Position numbers and translations under genes: made by a program
Shown: piece by piece, positions 44,671 through 56,539 of the stretch
Numbering within the stretch: position 1 is the stretch's first letter
Layout: each line of letters begins with the position of its first letter
The notes under the pieces: model-generated
The model's database searches: none
What the model saw: the letters and a program-made list of their open reading frames with translations, nothing else
What the model was told of the DNA's origin: nothing
From: Amia ocellicauda
Lineage: Eukaryota > Chordata > Actinopteri > Amiiformes > Amiidae
Direction of reading: 5' to 3'
DNA: 64,000 nt
Assembly (NCBI RefSeq): GCF_036373705.1
Contig: NC_089852.1
Span: 31,385,707 to 31,449,706 of the forward strand

Positions 44671-45600
44671 TCACATCTGAGTGACCTTGTCTCTGGCACA
44701 CGCTCTGAAGACTCTCCTTCGAATCTGATGCAGTTTCAGTCCGTATACGAGAGGGTTGAAGAGGGGGGGGATGACCAGGTATTCCACAGCCATGATGTTG
44801 CGCAGGCTCTGAGGAAGAGTCTCTGAACTGTACTTGCTGTACATCGCATCAATAAAAGCAGAAATGGAAAAATTGATCAGAGCCATCATGTGGGGCAGGC
44901 AGGTCTGCATGAATTTACTCCTCTGTTCGATAGACTTTAAACATGCTCTAACGATCTGGGTGTAAGTATATATAATGAAGAAGACTTGAGCAAACTGTGC
45001 AATTATGAGAATGAAACCATAGCCACGGCTTAGTATGGTGGCTGAACAAGAAACCGTCACAACTGACACGTCACAGTAAAGTTTGTCAATGTGAGATCCA
45101 CATAGAGTTAGTCTGTAGGTTAAATAAATTGAAATGAATATGGAACAGAAAGGATAGCCCCAGGCAAATAGTAGCAATTTCCCAACAGTCGGAGGAGTCA
45201 TGACACTGTGGTATTGTAAGGGTCTGCATATTGCCACATACCTGTCATAAGCCATCACTGTTAGAATTGTTATTTCACACATAACAGAAGAGTAGATCAC
45301 ATATGATTGAGTCAAACATCCAACGTATGAGATCACATGAGAGTCACAGAGGAAGTCGGACAGCAGTTTGGGATAGAACCCAGCAGTTCCATACAGTCCA
45401 TTGACACACAGATTACAGAGGAGGATGTACATGGGATCATGGAGGGTTTTCTCAATTATGATTGTAGCGATCAGGGTCAAATTAACAATAACCATCAATA
45501 GGTAAAGAAGCAGAGTGAAAGCAAAGTATATATTCTTATTTGTCCTTGTTTCGTTCAGTCCAGAAAGAGTAAACATTGTAACCCGTGTAGAGTTCTCCAT
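44671..45600 (-). CDS. Olfactory receptor 5, intact
   Basis: 309 codons. Its first 90 residues are almost identical to OR6. Distinctive changes are an extra Cys in extracellular loop 1 (FLCDS, about residue 85), TM4 FISIYL, and KVTQM at the end. The motif set is complete: LHDPMY rather than LHEPMY, MAYDRYVAIC, TCLPHMM and PPLFNPLVYG. Open and normal in length; likely functional. Confidence 0.95.
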   Translation of the reverse strand: MENSTRVTMFTLSGLNETRTNKNIYFAFTLLLYLLMVIVNLTLIATIIIEKTLHDPMYILLCNLCVNGLYGTAGFYPKLLSDFLCDSHVISYVGCLTQSYVIYSSVMCEITILTVMAYDRYVAICRPLQYHSVMTPPTVGKLLLFAWGYPFCSIFISIYLTYRLTLCGSHIDKLYCDVSVVTVSCSATILSRGYGFILIIAQFAQVFFIIYTYTQIVRACLKSIEQRSKFMQTCLPHMMALINFSISAFIDAMYSKYSSETLPQSLRNIMAVEYLVIPPLFNPLVYGLKLHQIRRRVFRACARDKVTQM

Positions 45601-45614
45601 TTTGAACTTGATTT

Positions 45615-46015
45615 CTGGTGGGGAAACAACAAGTTTATGTTAACATGTAGATACATTTGAATGCCACCTGGAAATAGGACCAAGCTAATCAGATTTGGGT
45701 AAAGTTCATAACCAGATCTGAGTCTACATTTATGAATTAAGTGGCAGAATGTATACATTTTGACATATATCTCACAAATAATTAATGGCTTTTCTCAGTA
45801 TCATCCAATGATAAAGAAAGCAGCCATGTGCCCAACACGTGAAATTAAAATAAACATAATTACTTACTTAAACTCTCATTTTGTCTTTCTTTATATTCTC
45901 TACTATTCTATTGATGATCATGTTTACTTACATTACTTCATTGACATATCCAGGAGTGTTGCTGTGAGGGAAGCAATAGACTGCACTGAACTCAGCAGGT
46001 TTATGAGCTTTATAC
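45615..46015 (-). promoter_or_regulatory. OR5 intron, exon 1 and TATA promoter
   Basis: TATAAA at 46014-46009; donor GAA/GTAATG with GT at 45936-45935; acceptor CCCCACCAG with AG at 45616-45615; intron about 322 bases. Confidence 0.66.
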
Positions 46016-48400
46016 TTCCCTCCGAGGGGATGGTCTGTGGGGATCTGCAATGATCAACACATCCTGAGAGAGCTGTGCCACAAAGCATTCTTTAATGAGC
46101 CCAAGAACGAGGATGAGAAGTGATGATACAGAAGACACATTGCCTTTATTTAGTCCCGACTCTTATCATTTGTGTAAATATATTTTGATAATAATATATA
46201 AAAATATATAAAGAACCAATCATGTCAGATTACCAGATAAAGTACAGCTGTACAGTAAGATAAAATCATCAAATTAGCCAAAGAACACTTTAAGTTGGAC
46301 CTACAATACAGTTCCACAGAAGTATGTTGAAGTTGTAAAGTGCAGGAGCGATTCAAGGGGGGGCCATAACCACCCTGCTATGAAGCTTGGCCACCCCACC
46401 CCTCTCATCACTCAAATTTTCAGGAGACAGTTGAAAAAAAAAGTTTTGCAGCAGAATTACCATGATTAATATGGCTTAATATGTTTAGTTTTTATTTGAA
46501 TTTTGAATTGAAGTGTTGACCCCTCTGTGAATAGTCCAGCTGACACATCACACCAGGGCAAGCTCACTGTGTCTCGGGCTGTTTTGCTCCATTAATGCTA
46601 ATTAAAACACTTGACCAAAAATAACCCATGGGGGAGATCCCATGGTAAATATGTGTATACTATATGGTTCCATCCAGGTACATAACAACAGTGTCTGTGC
46701 ATTATTAAAGCCTTAAAATCTTACACTTACAGTGAAGAAACAAGAGACTAGCTATTTCGTAGAGAATTCCCAAGCGGGGAGACACACCTCTGTGATGTGC
46801 TGCTCTGTAGGGCTCCAACCCGACCCTGTAATCCTGGGGCATTGTGAGAAAGAACAGGATTTAAAATTAGCTGCTAAATTGAAATAAATAAATGTGTTAA
46901 TTATTTCTGCACCTGTGGTAAAATGAATCCCGTTGCTGAATGACTGTGCATCAAACAACCCTGCTAACACACAATGTTGCCACAATGTTGTAACAACATA
47001 ATTTACGTTGCCACAATGTTGTACATCACTATACAGTGCAGTGCAATATTACAGACTGGGAGATTAATTGCACGTCTGTGTCTGTGTGTATGTGCCAATA
47101 GGGCAGCCCAAATGTAGGGGGGATGTAAAAATGTGTCTGCAGTGTGGGTGGGTCAGTTCGGGGACCCTGACTGTGTGTGTGCATGAGCGTGAATGTGTGT
47201 TATATGTGAGGTGTTATGCCCCGTTTGCCCGTGTTTCCACTGGCTGAGTGTCCGGACGCGTAGAGGTCAACTTGCTGGTGCTGGACGCGTCCGTAAGCGT
47301 CCGTCCCCACTGAGGACATAATTCGCTTTCAGAATTGGAGGTGTGTGTTTGACTTGAGACACAGGGAAGAGATCAGATACATTGTGTCGGAAGATATAAT
47401 GTCAAGTGCCGTGTGCGATCACGAAGAAATTACAAGTTTATTAGCAGCATGGAGTGAAATCCACGTACAGAAACAATGACTGTTTGCAGTTAATATCCGA
47501 GTGTATTAAAAACTTGGGTTGAACAGGACCGGTGCAGTGCCTGACTAGTTAAAATAAACTGAAGGATAATAATCAGAGTGGTAGCAGCCGATATTCTTAA
47601 CATCTTATGAATAACTGGCCGGTGTTTCAGGCTGTGTTTTGTGAATGGTGTGCAGGACAATCTGCAGATGACTGTCTGTGAAGGCGAACACGATTTAGTT
47701 AACGTGTACGATTACAAGTTAAATTAATGAATACATTAATACAGCAGATGTGGGGTTCCCTCTAAAACATTAAGGACTGGTAAAATAAATGCGTCCATAA
47801 ACACCATTACTGTGACGTGCACACTTTAGTTCAATTATAACCTGCTTTATTGTATCTGGATGATTAATCGTGAAACGTGTGTATTTTGTTCCAACTGTAA
47901 CTTGTCCTGGTTAAGGACGTCTGATAAAGTAAATTATAAATAAAAATACGGCAAAACGTATTGTTTACAGTTACAAATCTGTTGTAAGAGTAATATATTA
48001 AGAGAGTCACGCTGTGCCGTTTAAAATACATATATACCAGCACAAATGATGACCATAATAATAACAATACATATTCGCTATTTAGTATTATTGTTGCACA
48101 TGGAACCGTATTCTTATGTGAACATGCTTGTCTGAATATAATGTTGTCTCTACACGTTTAGCTCTTCCTAATATCTCTGAACACAAACGTGTATGTATTA
48201 CGCTGTTTACAATCATGTAAAGCACAAATAATAAAACAGACACAGAAGTCCTCTCCACGTCAGGCTGTGTCGCTGGTATTGATTTCTGTCTGTTTTTAAC
48301 ACAAACACAAACCAAACCCACAGTCGCTGCTCCTCCATCAGAGGGACGGATCACAGCGGCCTGGTTTTGCAGTAAAAGCTCTGGGACACGTCTGAGGACG
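46016..48400. other. Long intergenic stretch, no gene recognised
   Basis: 46080-46330 is OR-unit flank. 46970-47025 repeats GTTGCCACAATGTTGTA twice. 47220-47320 is a GC-rich patch with GGACGCGT/ACGCGTCC inverted repetition, possibly a MITE end. No supported coding region. Confidence 0.4.
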
Positions 48401-48499
48401 GCATGGCAGACACAACGCTTAAGCCAGTGGAACCGAGGCATTATTGTGTTGGGTTAGGGAAGGTTATTTGGCAAGGGGCCCTGACTCCGGAAGTGCGGC

Positions 48500-49345
48500 C
48501 AAGACGGCTTTCTCCACCTGACAGGGACTGTGGCAATTCTGCGCCATGCTGTTTGGTCTCTGCAATGCCCCCGCCACGTTCGAGTGCCTGATGGAGTAGG
48601 TTTTGTCAGGGGTGCCATCAACGGAGTGCCTGGTCTATCTAATAATCTCCTGGTCTACAGACGAAGCTTTGACGACGCCCTCTCGGTGCTATGGAAAGTG
48701 CTGGAATGACTGCGCCAGGCAGGCCTCAAGCTGCACCCGGAGAAGTGTCGGATGTTGCGACGAGAAGTCTCCTTCCAGGGCCACCGAGTCAGTCAGGCCA
48801 GCATCACTAATGAGGAGGACAAAGTGGATGCTGTGAGAGACAGCCTTCCGCCCCGCCAATCTCCTCCAGTTGCGGGCTTTTCTCGGCCTCGCCTCCTACT
48901 ACAGGTGGTTTGTCCCCGGGTTTGCTACAGTCGCTTCCCCCTTTCACAGTCTGACCTGCAAAGGCTCCCCTTTGAATGGACAGCTGCCCGCCAAGAGGCC
49001 TTCGACGCCCTGAAGCAAGCCCTCTGCACCACTCCTGTACTCACTGCACCTGACCCCCAGAGGCCCTTCATTCTTGACACGGATGCCAGTGATGATGCCA
49101 TCGGAGGTATGCTGGCTCAGGAAACGCTCGCTGTGATGCAGACAACCCTTCATTTCTGCCACTATCTGTGTGGGTTGCCCTTCAACATTAGGACAGACCA
49201 TGCAGCACTATGCTGGCTTATGTCTTTCAGGGAGCCGGCAGGGCAGGTGGCATGCTGGATTGAACAACAACAGACCTTCCAATACACTATCCAGCACCGG
49301 AAGGGAGCAGCTCATCTGAACCAGGTGACCTGTCCAGAATACCCT
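48500..49345 (+). pseudogene. Ty3/gypsy pol fragment (RT and RNase H)
   Basis: Frames read FGLCNAPATFE (reverse transcriptase, about 48550-48585), then LKLHPEKC (about 48727-48752), then a tether region. PFEWTAARQEAFDALKQAL and FILDTDASDDAIGGML (48965-49110) mark RNase H, followed by FNIRTDHAALCWL. The FxDD catalytic box of RT is not recognisable, several frameshifts and stops are present, and integrase is absent. A retrotransposon relic without LTRs attached. Confidence 0.85.
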
Positions 49346-49646
49346 GCTTCAAGTGTTTTCAATTCCACAGCGACCAGAAAAAGGCAAGACAATATAGTAT
49401 TTACAAACAGAAAGTAAATTAATGTAAGGTATTAGTGTTTTCATACGAACAAAGGAAATATTATGATTAATAATAATGAAATCAATGCAAAGTAATAGAT
49501 TGTATCCATTATTAGTAATCAAATTTACCATTGTTTACCATGCATGATAATTATGCACAATTATACATTTTAACGAAGGTGTAAGAGTAATTATCAGGTT
49601 AATTTCTCTCAGTTAAGGGGTAAGGATAACAACAGCGCCCCATTGC
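49346..49646. other. Intergenic, no gene recognised
   Basis: AT-rich sequence after the gypsy relic. Nothing recognised. Confidence 0.5.
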
Positions 49647-50085
49647 TGTCACCTCTGGCTTCGGACAGGATTCAGTACTCAGATGCAGAGAAAAGGCAGT
49701 GTCATACAAACAAATGGTCTAGGGCCAGCAAGAAGAACAAAGAAGGTCTGGCAAGTGGTGTGGTCAGTAGGCAGGCAGGAGTCAGGTGATCAAGCGAACA
49801 AACTATACAGCGAAATCCAAAAGACAGGGTTGTAGAAACAAGCAAAGGTCAATAAACAGAGATATGTCTAGATAACAGGCTTGGGATTGCTACAGGGGTG
49901 TAAACAAAACTTTGTGAAGACTTGTGGTAGCAGACTGGAATATATAGTGGTGGGAAGAGCAGGTGAAACTAGAAACAGGTGTGTGGGGCAATGAGATGAT
50001 AGAGGAGATGAGGAGGAATGGTAAGCAGTTTGTGAATGGCGACCTCTGGTGGTGACAATAGGGACATCATGGGGGAATTGTGACA
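49647..50085 (-). mobile_element. LTR-like sequence
   Basis: Plus-strand ends TGTCACC and TTGTGACA, with an ACCTCTGGTGGTGACA edge and ATATATAGTGG near 49940, as in the TGTCA...TGACA LTR group. No target duplication. Confidence 0.55.
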
Positions 50086-50104
50086 ACCACATATTAATAA
50101 AATA

Positions 50105-50226
50105 AAATGTGTATATGTGTCTTCCTGCTCCCCTGTATCTGATGTCGGGGACTGTGGGGGTGATTTGTCCTCCACATCAAAACTTTCACATGAACCAGTA
50201 ACATCGCTTTCACTGTCATCTGCCAT
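50105..50226 (-). CDS. Short acidic open frame, unknown
   Basis: From the ATG at 50226 about 40 codons are strongly acidic and Ser-rich (MADDSESDVTGSCESFDVED...), unlike surrounding AT-rich noise. The frame then degenerates toward the LTR-like sequence at 50085. It may be the start of a transposase or a cut host exon. I do not recognise it; low confidence that it is expressed. Confidence 0.25.
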
Positions 50227-50356
50227 TGAAAGTCTGTTTACACTATTGAATGTCCTGATGTGAGGAATCCAAGTTGGTCTACCAACTTATAAGCAGCGGA
50301 TGTGAATGAAACGTTCAGTACATATTTAGAAAGTATAGGTACACTCATTAAGGTAA

Positions 50357-51625
50357 AAAAGCCTGTCAACAGAATGACCTAATTTAACATTCTATTGCAT
50401 ATAAATCAAAAGTCACTTTACATGCAGGTGTTCATTTACCCAATAAAATGCCAGTAAGCTTTGTCAGCTGTCAGAATAATTTCTCCTTCTCTGTGATGCT
50501 CGTAGTCCAGGTAATTTTCCCTTATATAAAAATATACAAATAATAATATAAAGAATCTGAAGCTTCAACATTATTGCCTTGGTAAGTCACTGTAGGAGTC
50601 TGCATATGTAAAAGTACCAATTGTGTATATGAGCTTCTTATGTTAATGTAAGCCCTCTATGAAATCAGTAGAGTTTATAAACATCCTGTTCCTGGAGACC
50701 AGTCATTTGGTGTAGTAGGATTATCTCTTTACTGGGCAGAGCTTGTGGTGTGCAGTGCTCACTGGAGCGGCGTAGATCAAATTCTGACCTGCACACGCTG
50801 CATTTTTGACCAGAGGCACAGCTAGGAGGTAGTATTGGCAATTGCCTGGGGCCCCAAGCTGAAGGGAGGCCCCAGAAAGTGACGGCTGAGTTAAGTGTTT
50901 AACTCTAGTCACTTATGCAAGCTTTATAAATAGCTGAGCCTACATCAACACTGATGTATCTAAGATTTGTAAAAATAACTGAATAAATGAATAATCATTA
51001 CTATAATTCAATATAACTTTGTTTCTTAATCTGATCATTATCATTATGTAGTGATGGTCAATACCGCCCCTTTCTGAGCCCCTTACTCTCATTTTGCTAC
51101 AATAACATTCTGCAACAAAAACTTCACTACATTAGCCCAAGCTACTACATGTCACTACACACATCTGACCATATAACTTCACAAACAACTTTTGTTTTAG
51201 ACAGAGTATGCCAAGCTTAGATAATGAAACGCCAAGCAGCACTCAAAAGAAATTAAGAGCTTGTGAGGAGAAAAAGATGCAGATGGGGTGGACGATATCA
51301 ACTGAAATTGGTATCAGATTATTTTCGACTGTCCGATATGATATCACGATATACAAAAAAAAAAAAATGAAATGTGATGATTCTTTCAAATTATACATTA
51401 CAAAAGATTGCTTTTAACCTTATAAAACCTAGAATGGTGAGGCATTGCTCATGTATGCACCTGAAAAGGTTTTATTTTTATTTTGCAAATGTGTGTTTTT
51501 TTACTTCTGTGGCAAAACATAAAGGTATATTAATTAAATAAGTCTAAAGTAGACATTAATAAGAACATATTTCAAGTACATAGTATGTAAAGAAAATTAT
51601 TGCTACATGGAAAGTTTTTTTAATA
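50357..51625. repeat. Segmental duplication, copy 2 (empty site)
   Basis: Matches 35797-36584 plus 38116-38615 without the Tc1 element. The unoccupied target AAGCTACTACATGTC is at 51150-51164. Confidence 0.88.
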
Positions 51626-52144
51626 TTTAATATTTATTTTTTCATTAATTTGTGACTATAAGTATTGATTTCTAATAGAAAACTTGTTGATCACAAGAAG
51701 TCTTCTTGTTCATGATGTCTGCAGTAAAAAGCAAAAAAAAAATATAATAAAAAAAAGTGAAAAGTAATTATTACTGTATCACTGGCATGGAAAATCATGG
51801 CTAACCATTTACAAAAACATGAGTATCCCAAATAATACACCGGCAAAATGGATATGAAAGACATTATTGGAGCTCTTGCAAAGGCAAGGGCCACAGACAG
51901 AGATTCTGAGATGCACTGATATGCAGTCAAAATGGTAAGTGACTGGCACTGAGACTTATGATGGTGTGGTATTATACAATGTTTTTCAAGATAAATCAAG
52001 AAGGGGGGTGGATGCAAGTGGGTTTGGGGGGCTCCAAGAGGGCTTTCTGCCTAGGGCTCCCAAAACTCCAGAATTTCCTCTGTTGGTGACCTCTCTGACT
52101 CTGTGGTGCATTATTTATCAATAAAAATAACAATTTGTATTATA
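51626..52144. repeat. Second duplicated block, copy 2
   Basis: 51755-52140 matches 42318-42545 and 42890-43030. 51626-51754 is AT-rich filler. No gene. Confidence 0.7.
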
Positions 52145-52334
52145 TATTACTTTATCTTTTGTTCAGACTGAGTAACTATAGCTGCTACATCTTATATTAA
52201 TAGAAGCAAAATAAAAACAAAACAAAACCAATAAAGTAACAGTGCATATTAAAATTGCATTTGTTACACAAATGTATTATTACACTTGGTATTGCTCCAA
52301 GTCCTTGCTGGACAAGGGCATCTGCTAAGAAATT

Positions 52335-52384
<50 letters not shown>

Positions 52385-52478
52385 GAAGAAGAAGAAGAAG
52401 AAGTAGAAGTAGAAGAAGAAGAAGAAGAAGAAGAAGAAGAAGAAGAAGAAGAAGAAGAAGAATACACTTATTGTTACT
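52145..52478. repeat. Insertion with SINE-like tail and AAT/AAG microsatellite
   Basis: Absent from the paralogous site near 43030. 52195-52270 matches 31795-31868. An inverted SINE-like tail (CTGGACAAGGGCATCTGCTAAGAA) lies at 52309-52332. AAT units (about 52337-52383) then switch to AAG units up to about 52461. Confidence 0.75.
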
Positions 52479-53155
52479 CAATTGTCAGAATCCACTACTG
52501 TAACAATAGTAAATCCACACATAACAAAGAGAAGAGTGGAGATCAAATACGTGGAGATCCCACCCAGAATACAAGATCACATGAAAGCCAGAGTGAAAGG
52601 CAACCAGGAAATCAAATCAGAAAGCAGCAGTACAATAAAACATAATTACAATATAAATAGATATATTTTTTTATGTAGCAACCTTCAAGGCCCAGCCATG
52701 GCAGATCGCTCTAACACACAGAAATAAAAACAGGACAGTTAAGCTCATAAATGTGTCCCTCTCCAGTTACAGGAAGAGTGCATTTAAAACAAACAGCTTT
52801 TCAGTTCAGACTACAGAATTGCAGAGCTCTTAGTGTCACCGGGAAGGGAATTGTACAGAAACAAACCCTCTAGCTCTAATCCACAGTTTGAACCTGATCA
52901 TCATATCAAGATAAGTTTTTCAAGAGCTTCCCCTGGTCTTAAGTTATACATGTGAATCTGTTCCTTAGATACACTAAGAGGTCTGGAGGAATAAAGTGAA
53001 TGTAGCCCTGTGGTGTGTGTGTACACGGCCTATATAGATACACATCACCAGCACAGACACATTCACGTGAGGCACATTGTAAAAAGTGATTACATTCCTT
53101 TGTTGCAGTCTTTGCACTTTTGGTCTGTCTCATTTTTGACTGTATATATGCTGAT
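52479..53155. repeat. OR-unit flank block, hAT-free copy
   Basis: Matches 43035-43066 plus 43761-44390 and keeps the unoccupied hAT target. Noncoding. Confidence 0.8.
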
Positions 53156-53990
53156 TTTAAAGCCTTTTTAGAAGAGACATTGTTTGATGATTTCAAAAAT
53201 AAATCGGAAATCATTTCCGCTATTAAGGATGTTCAGCTTTCTAGAAATACTGCTACACAGCACTGTGAAGTGATGGGTGAGGATTTGGGAGAACAGCTGA
53301 AAAAAATATGTAAATGAGTGTGTGTTCTTTTCTCCACAGATGTGATCAACACATCTCAGTTGTGCATTTTCATTAGAATGGTGTTTGAAGATTTGACTGC
53401 AAAAGAGGAACTGCTAAAAATCATATTACTGAAAGGAAGAACTTGAGGGCATTCAAGGACTTTATTAATAACACTCAGTTATACCATTTAGAAACTCATG
53501 TCCATAACTACAGATGGAGCACCAGCCATGACCTGTCTTACCAATGGGTTTATTGCATTTTGCAAAAGTGATGATGATTTTCCGTCCTTCCTCAATTATC
53601 ACTGCATAATCCATCAACGGGCTCTGTGTGGTAAAATGCTGAATATGAAAGATGTCATGGATATTGCAATCAAAATAGTGTGCTCAGTTCAGGCCAGAAG
53701 TCTGCAGAGGCGTCTCTTCAGGTCTTATCTGGAAGAATGTGAAGCTGAACACACAGACCTCTTGCTACAAATGGATGTAAGATGGCTTAGTAGAGGTAAA
53801 TTCCTGCAGAGATTTAGTGATCTGTTATCAGAAATCAAGGAGTTTCTGGACCCAAAAGTTGTGGAATACAAGCAGTTGGAAGATGGAGTCTGGCTGTTAG
53901 ATTTAGCTTTTTTGACTGACTTAACTGTTTAGTTGAATGAGCTCAATTTAGAGGTGCAAGGAAAAGACAAAAATATTGTTGATGATGATG
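53145..53990 (+). pseudogene. hAT transposase fragment, GTF2IRD2/ZBED5-like
   Basis: Broken plus-strand frames. The first is at about 53150-53317. The clearest, 53498-53932, has TTDGAPAMTC, NYHCIIHQRALCGKML, MDVRWLSRGKFL and LDLAFLTDLT. This is the characteristic core of the domesticated or transposable hAT group related to GTF2IRD2 and ZBED5, including the second catalytic Asp region (TTDGAPAM). The zinc finger and C-terminal dimerisation domain are absent, and stops and frameshifts interrupt the upstream part. Inserted in an OR flank. Confidence 0.85.
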
Positions 53991-54059
53991 ATGATGGTGG
54001 GAAAAGTAGCTCCTATGTAACTAAAGTCTGGGCACCCCTGTTTTAAATAATATATTTTG

Positions 54060-55050
54060 TTTATATCTGGCTGGCCTACAAGTTCTGCACATCTCATTAG
54101 CTGTCCTGACCTCTTGCTCAATTCATCACCAGAGCAGCAAGACAGCAACACTATGGACGAGCATCTAAGTGAGGGTGATGAGGAGCAGGTGTCCATTCAG
54201 GCTGCTGCAATGCCTCTGTAGACGGACCCATTCCCCAGTGTGACCTCAGTGGGCTGCTGCTATTTTCTAGCAGGCAATTATTGTGTAATTATTCCTTAGC
54301 TCCTCACACTGCTATTGTTAAGGTCTGTCATGTCTCTCTCTAATTTCTGTTGAGATCCACTGGTTAGAAGTACGTCATGGTGCTCCAGAACACAGCTAAA
54401 GCAATGCTGTATGAGTCTGTACAGTGTTCAGCTCTCAGTAAAAGCCATGCCAAAGGGTGTGCATGATCTGATGTTTTGAACATTTAACATGATTGTGATT
54501 CTATACTGAGTGGGTCAGCTTGTTTCTAACTAAGACTGTGCCATAGTCATTTAGTAAAAGCAGACAGGTGATTTCAGAACATTTTGATTTAACCAAGTCT
54601 GTCAGGATCTTACACTCCAGTTAACCTTTCTTGCTGATTTCAACAGTTTTTTTCCTGGATGGGCAGAGATGACCCACTGTGTGTTCCTATGTCTAGCTTC
54701 TGTTGTTTCATTCTGCTGTCATACATTGTTTGGACACATGAGGTCGCCAACTGAATGTAAAACAATACACTACCAGATGGAATGCCAGCTGTATTACAGA
54801 GTATTGTATCCCTCGCTGATATGAAATGAAACCTGTGGGGACTTACAAGATAAGGACTGGTGCCATCTGACTCAGTGTTGCTCTCTGTCTGCATTTTATA
54901 AGATAGATTTGTGGTGATGAGGGATGATGGTTGTGATCAGCAGTATTCTTAATTAATCAGTTTCTGTCGTTTAGAAGTACTGGAGCTCTGTACTGGATCT
55001 TAACATGCAGGTGCCTCTGGGCCTTTGATGCCTCCTGACTGCCACCTCAC
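54060..55050. repeat. 3' flank of OR6 (shared OR unit block)
   Basis: Nearly identical to 57655-58650 in its last 450 bases (54600-55050 versus 58205-58650). Noncoding. Confidence 0.85.
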
Positions 55051-55052
55051 TC

Positions 55053-55982
55053 TCACATCTGAGTGACCTTGTCTCTGGCACACGCTCTGAAGACTCTCCT
55101 TCGAATCTGATGCAGTTTCAGTCCATACACGAGGGGGTTGAAGAGGGGGGGGATGACTAGGTATTCCACAGACATGAAGTTGCGCAGGCTCTGAGAAAGA
55201 GTCTCTGAGCTGTACTGGCTGTACATCATATCAATAAAAGCAGAAATGGCAAAATTGATCAGAGCCATCAGATGGGGCAGGCAGGTCTGCATGAATTTAC
55301 TCCGCTGTTCGATAGACTTTAAACATGCTCTAATGATCTGTATGTAAGTATATACAATGAAGAAGGCATGTGCAAACTGGGCAATTATAAGAATTAATCC
55401 ATAAGCATTGTTTAGTGTGGTGGCTGTACATGAAAGCTTCACTACTGACACGTCACAGTAAAGTTTGTCAATGTGAGATCCACATAGAGGTAGTCTGTAG
55501 GTTAAATAAATAGTAATGAGTGTCCCAGATAATGGATAGCCCCAGGCAAAGAGTAGCAATTTCCCCATAGTCAGAGGAGTCATGACACTGTGGTATTGTA
55601 AGGGTCTGCATATTGCCACATACCTGTCATAAGCCATCATAGTTAGAATAGTTATTTCACACATAAGAGAAGTGTAGATCACATATGATTGAGTCAAACA
55701 TCCAGCGTATGAAATCACATGAGAGTCAGAGAGGAAGTCAGCCAGCAGTTTGGGATAGAACCCAGCAGTTCCATACAGTCCATTGACACACAGATTACAG
55801 AGGAGGATGTACATGGGATCATGGAGGGTTTTCTCAATTATGATTGTAGCGATCAGGGTCAAATTAACAATAACCATCAATAGGTAAAGAAGCAGAGTGA
55901 AAGCAAAGTAGATATTCTTATTTGTCCTTGATTCGTTCAGTCCAGAAAGAGTAAACATTGTAACCCGTGTAGAGTTCTCCAT
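55053..55982 (-). CDS. Olfactory receptor 6, intact
   Basis: 309 codons. LHDPMY at 53-58, MAYDRYVAIC at 116-125, and the TCLPH and PPLFNPLVYG motifs are present. TM4 differs from the paralogues (GYPLSGTLITIYL instead of GYPFCSI). The 3' half is almost identical to pseudogene OR7, evidence of recent duplication or conversion. Open throughout; probably functional. Confidence 0.95.
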   Translation of the reverse strand: MENSTRVTMFTLSGLNESRTNKNIYFAFTLLLYLLMVIVNLTLIATIIIEKTLHDPMYILLCNLCVNGLYGTAGFYPKLLADFLSDSHVISYAGCLTQSYVIYTSLMCEITILTMMAYDRYVAICRPLQYHSVMTPLTMGKLLLFAWGYPLSGTLITIYLTYRLPLCGSHIDKLYCDVSVVKLSCTATTLNNAYGLILIIAQFAHAFFIVYTYIQIIRACLKSIEQRSKFMQTCLPHLMALINFAISAFIDMMYSQYSSETLSQSLRNFMSVEYLVIPPLFNPLVYGLKLHQIRRRVFRACARDKVTQM

Positions 55983-56007
55983 TTTAAACTTTGATGTCCT
56001 ACGATTT

Positions 56008-56398
56008 CTGGTGGGGAAACAACAAGTTTATGTTAACATGTAGATACATTTGAATGCCACCTGGAAATAGGACCAAGCTAATCAGAGTTGGGCAAAGTTC
56101 ATAACCAGATCTGAGTCTACATTTATTAATTAAGTGGCAGAATGTATTTATGTTTAAATATGTCTCACAAATAATTAATGTATTTTCTCAGTTTCACCAA
56201 AGATAAAGAAAGCACCCATGTGCCAAACATTTGTAATTAAAATAAACACAATTTCTTACTCACACTCATTTTGTATTTTTTTATACTATACTATTGATGA
56301 TCATGTTCACTTAGTTTACCTCATTGATATATCCAGGAATGTTTCTGCGAGGGAAGCATTAGACTGCACTGAACTCAGCAGGTTTATGATCTTTATAC
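56008..56398 (-). promoter_or_regulatory. OR6 intron, exon 1 and TATA promoter
   Basis: TATAAA at 56397-56392; donor GAG/GTAAAC with GT at 56319-56318; acceptor CCCCACCAG with AG at 56009-56008; intron about 312 bases. Confidence 0.66.
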
Positions 56399-56539
56399 TT
56401 CCCTCCGAGGGGACGGTCTGTGGGGATCTGCAATGATCAACACATCCTAAGAGAGCTGTGCCACAAGGCATTCTTTAATGAGCCCAATAACAAAGATATA
56501 ACAAAGTAAATATATTTTGAAACAACAAAAATTATTATA

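Noticed and set aside
52255..52503. Poly-Ile/Arg and poly-Leu open frames
   Set aside because: Produced by the AAT/AAG microsatellite.
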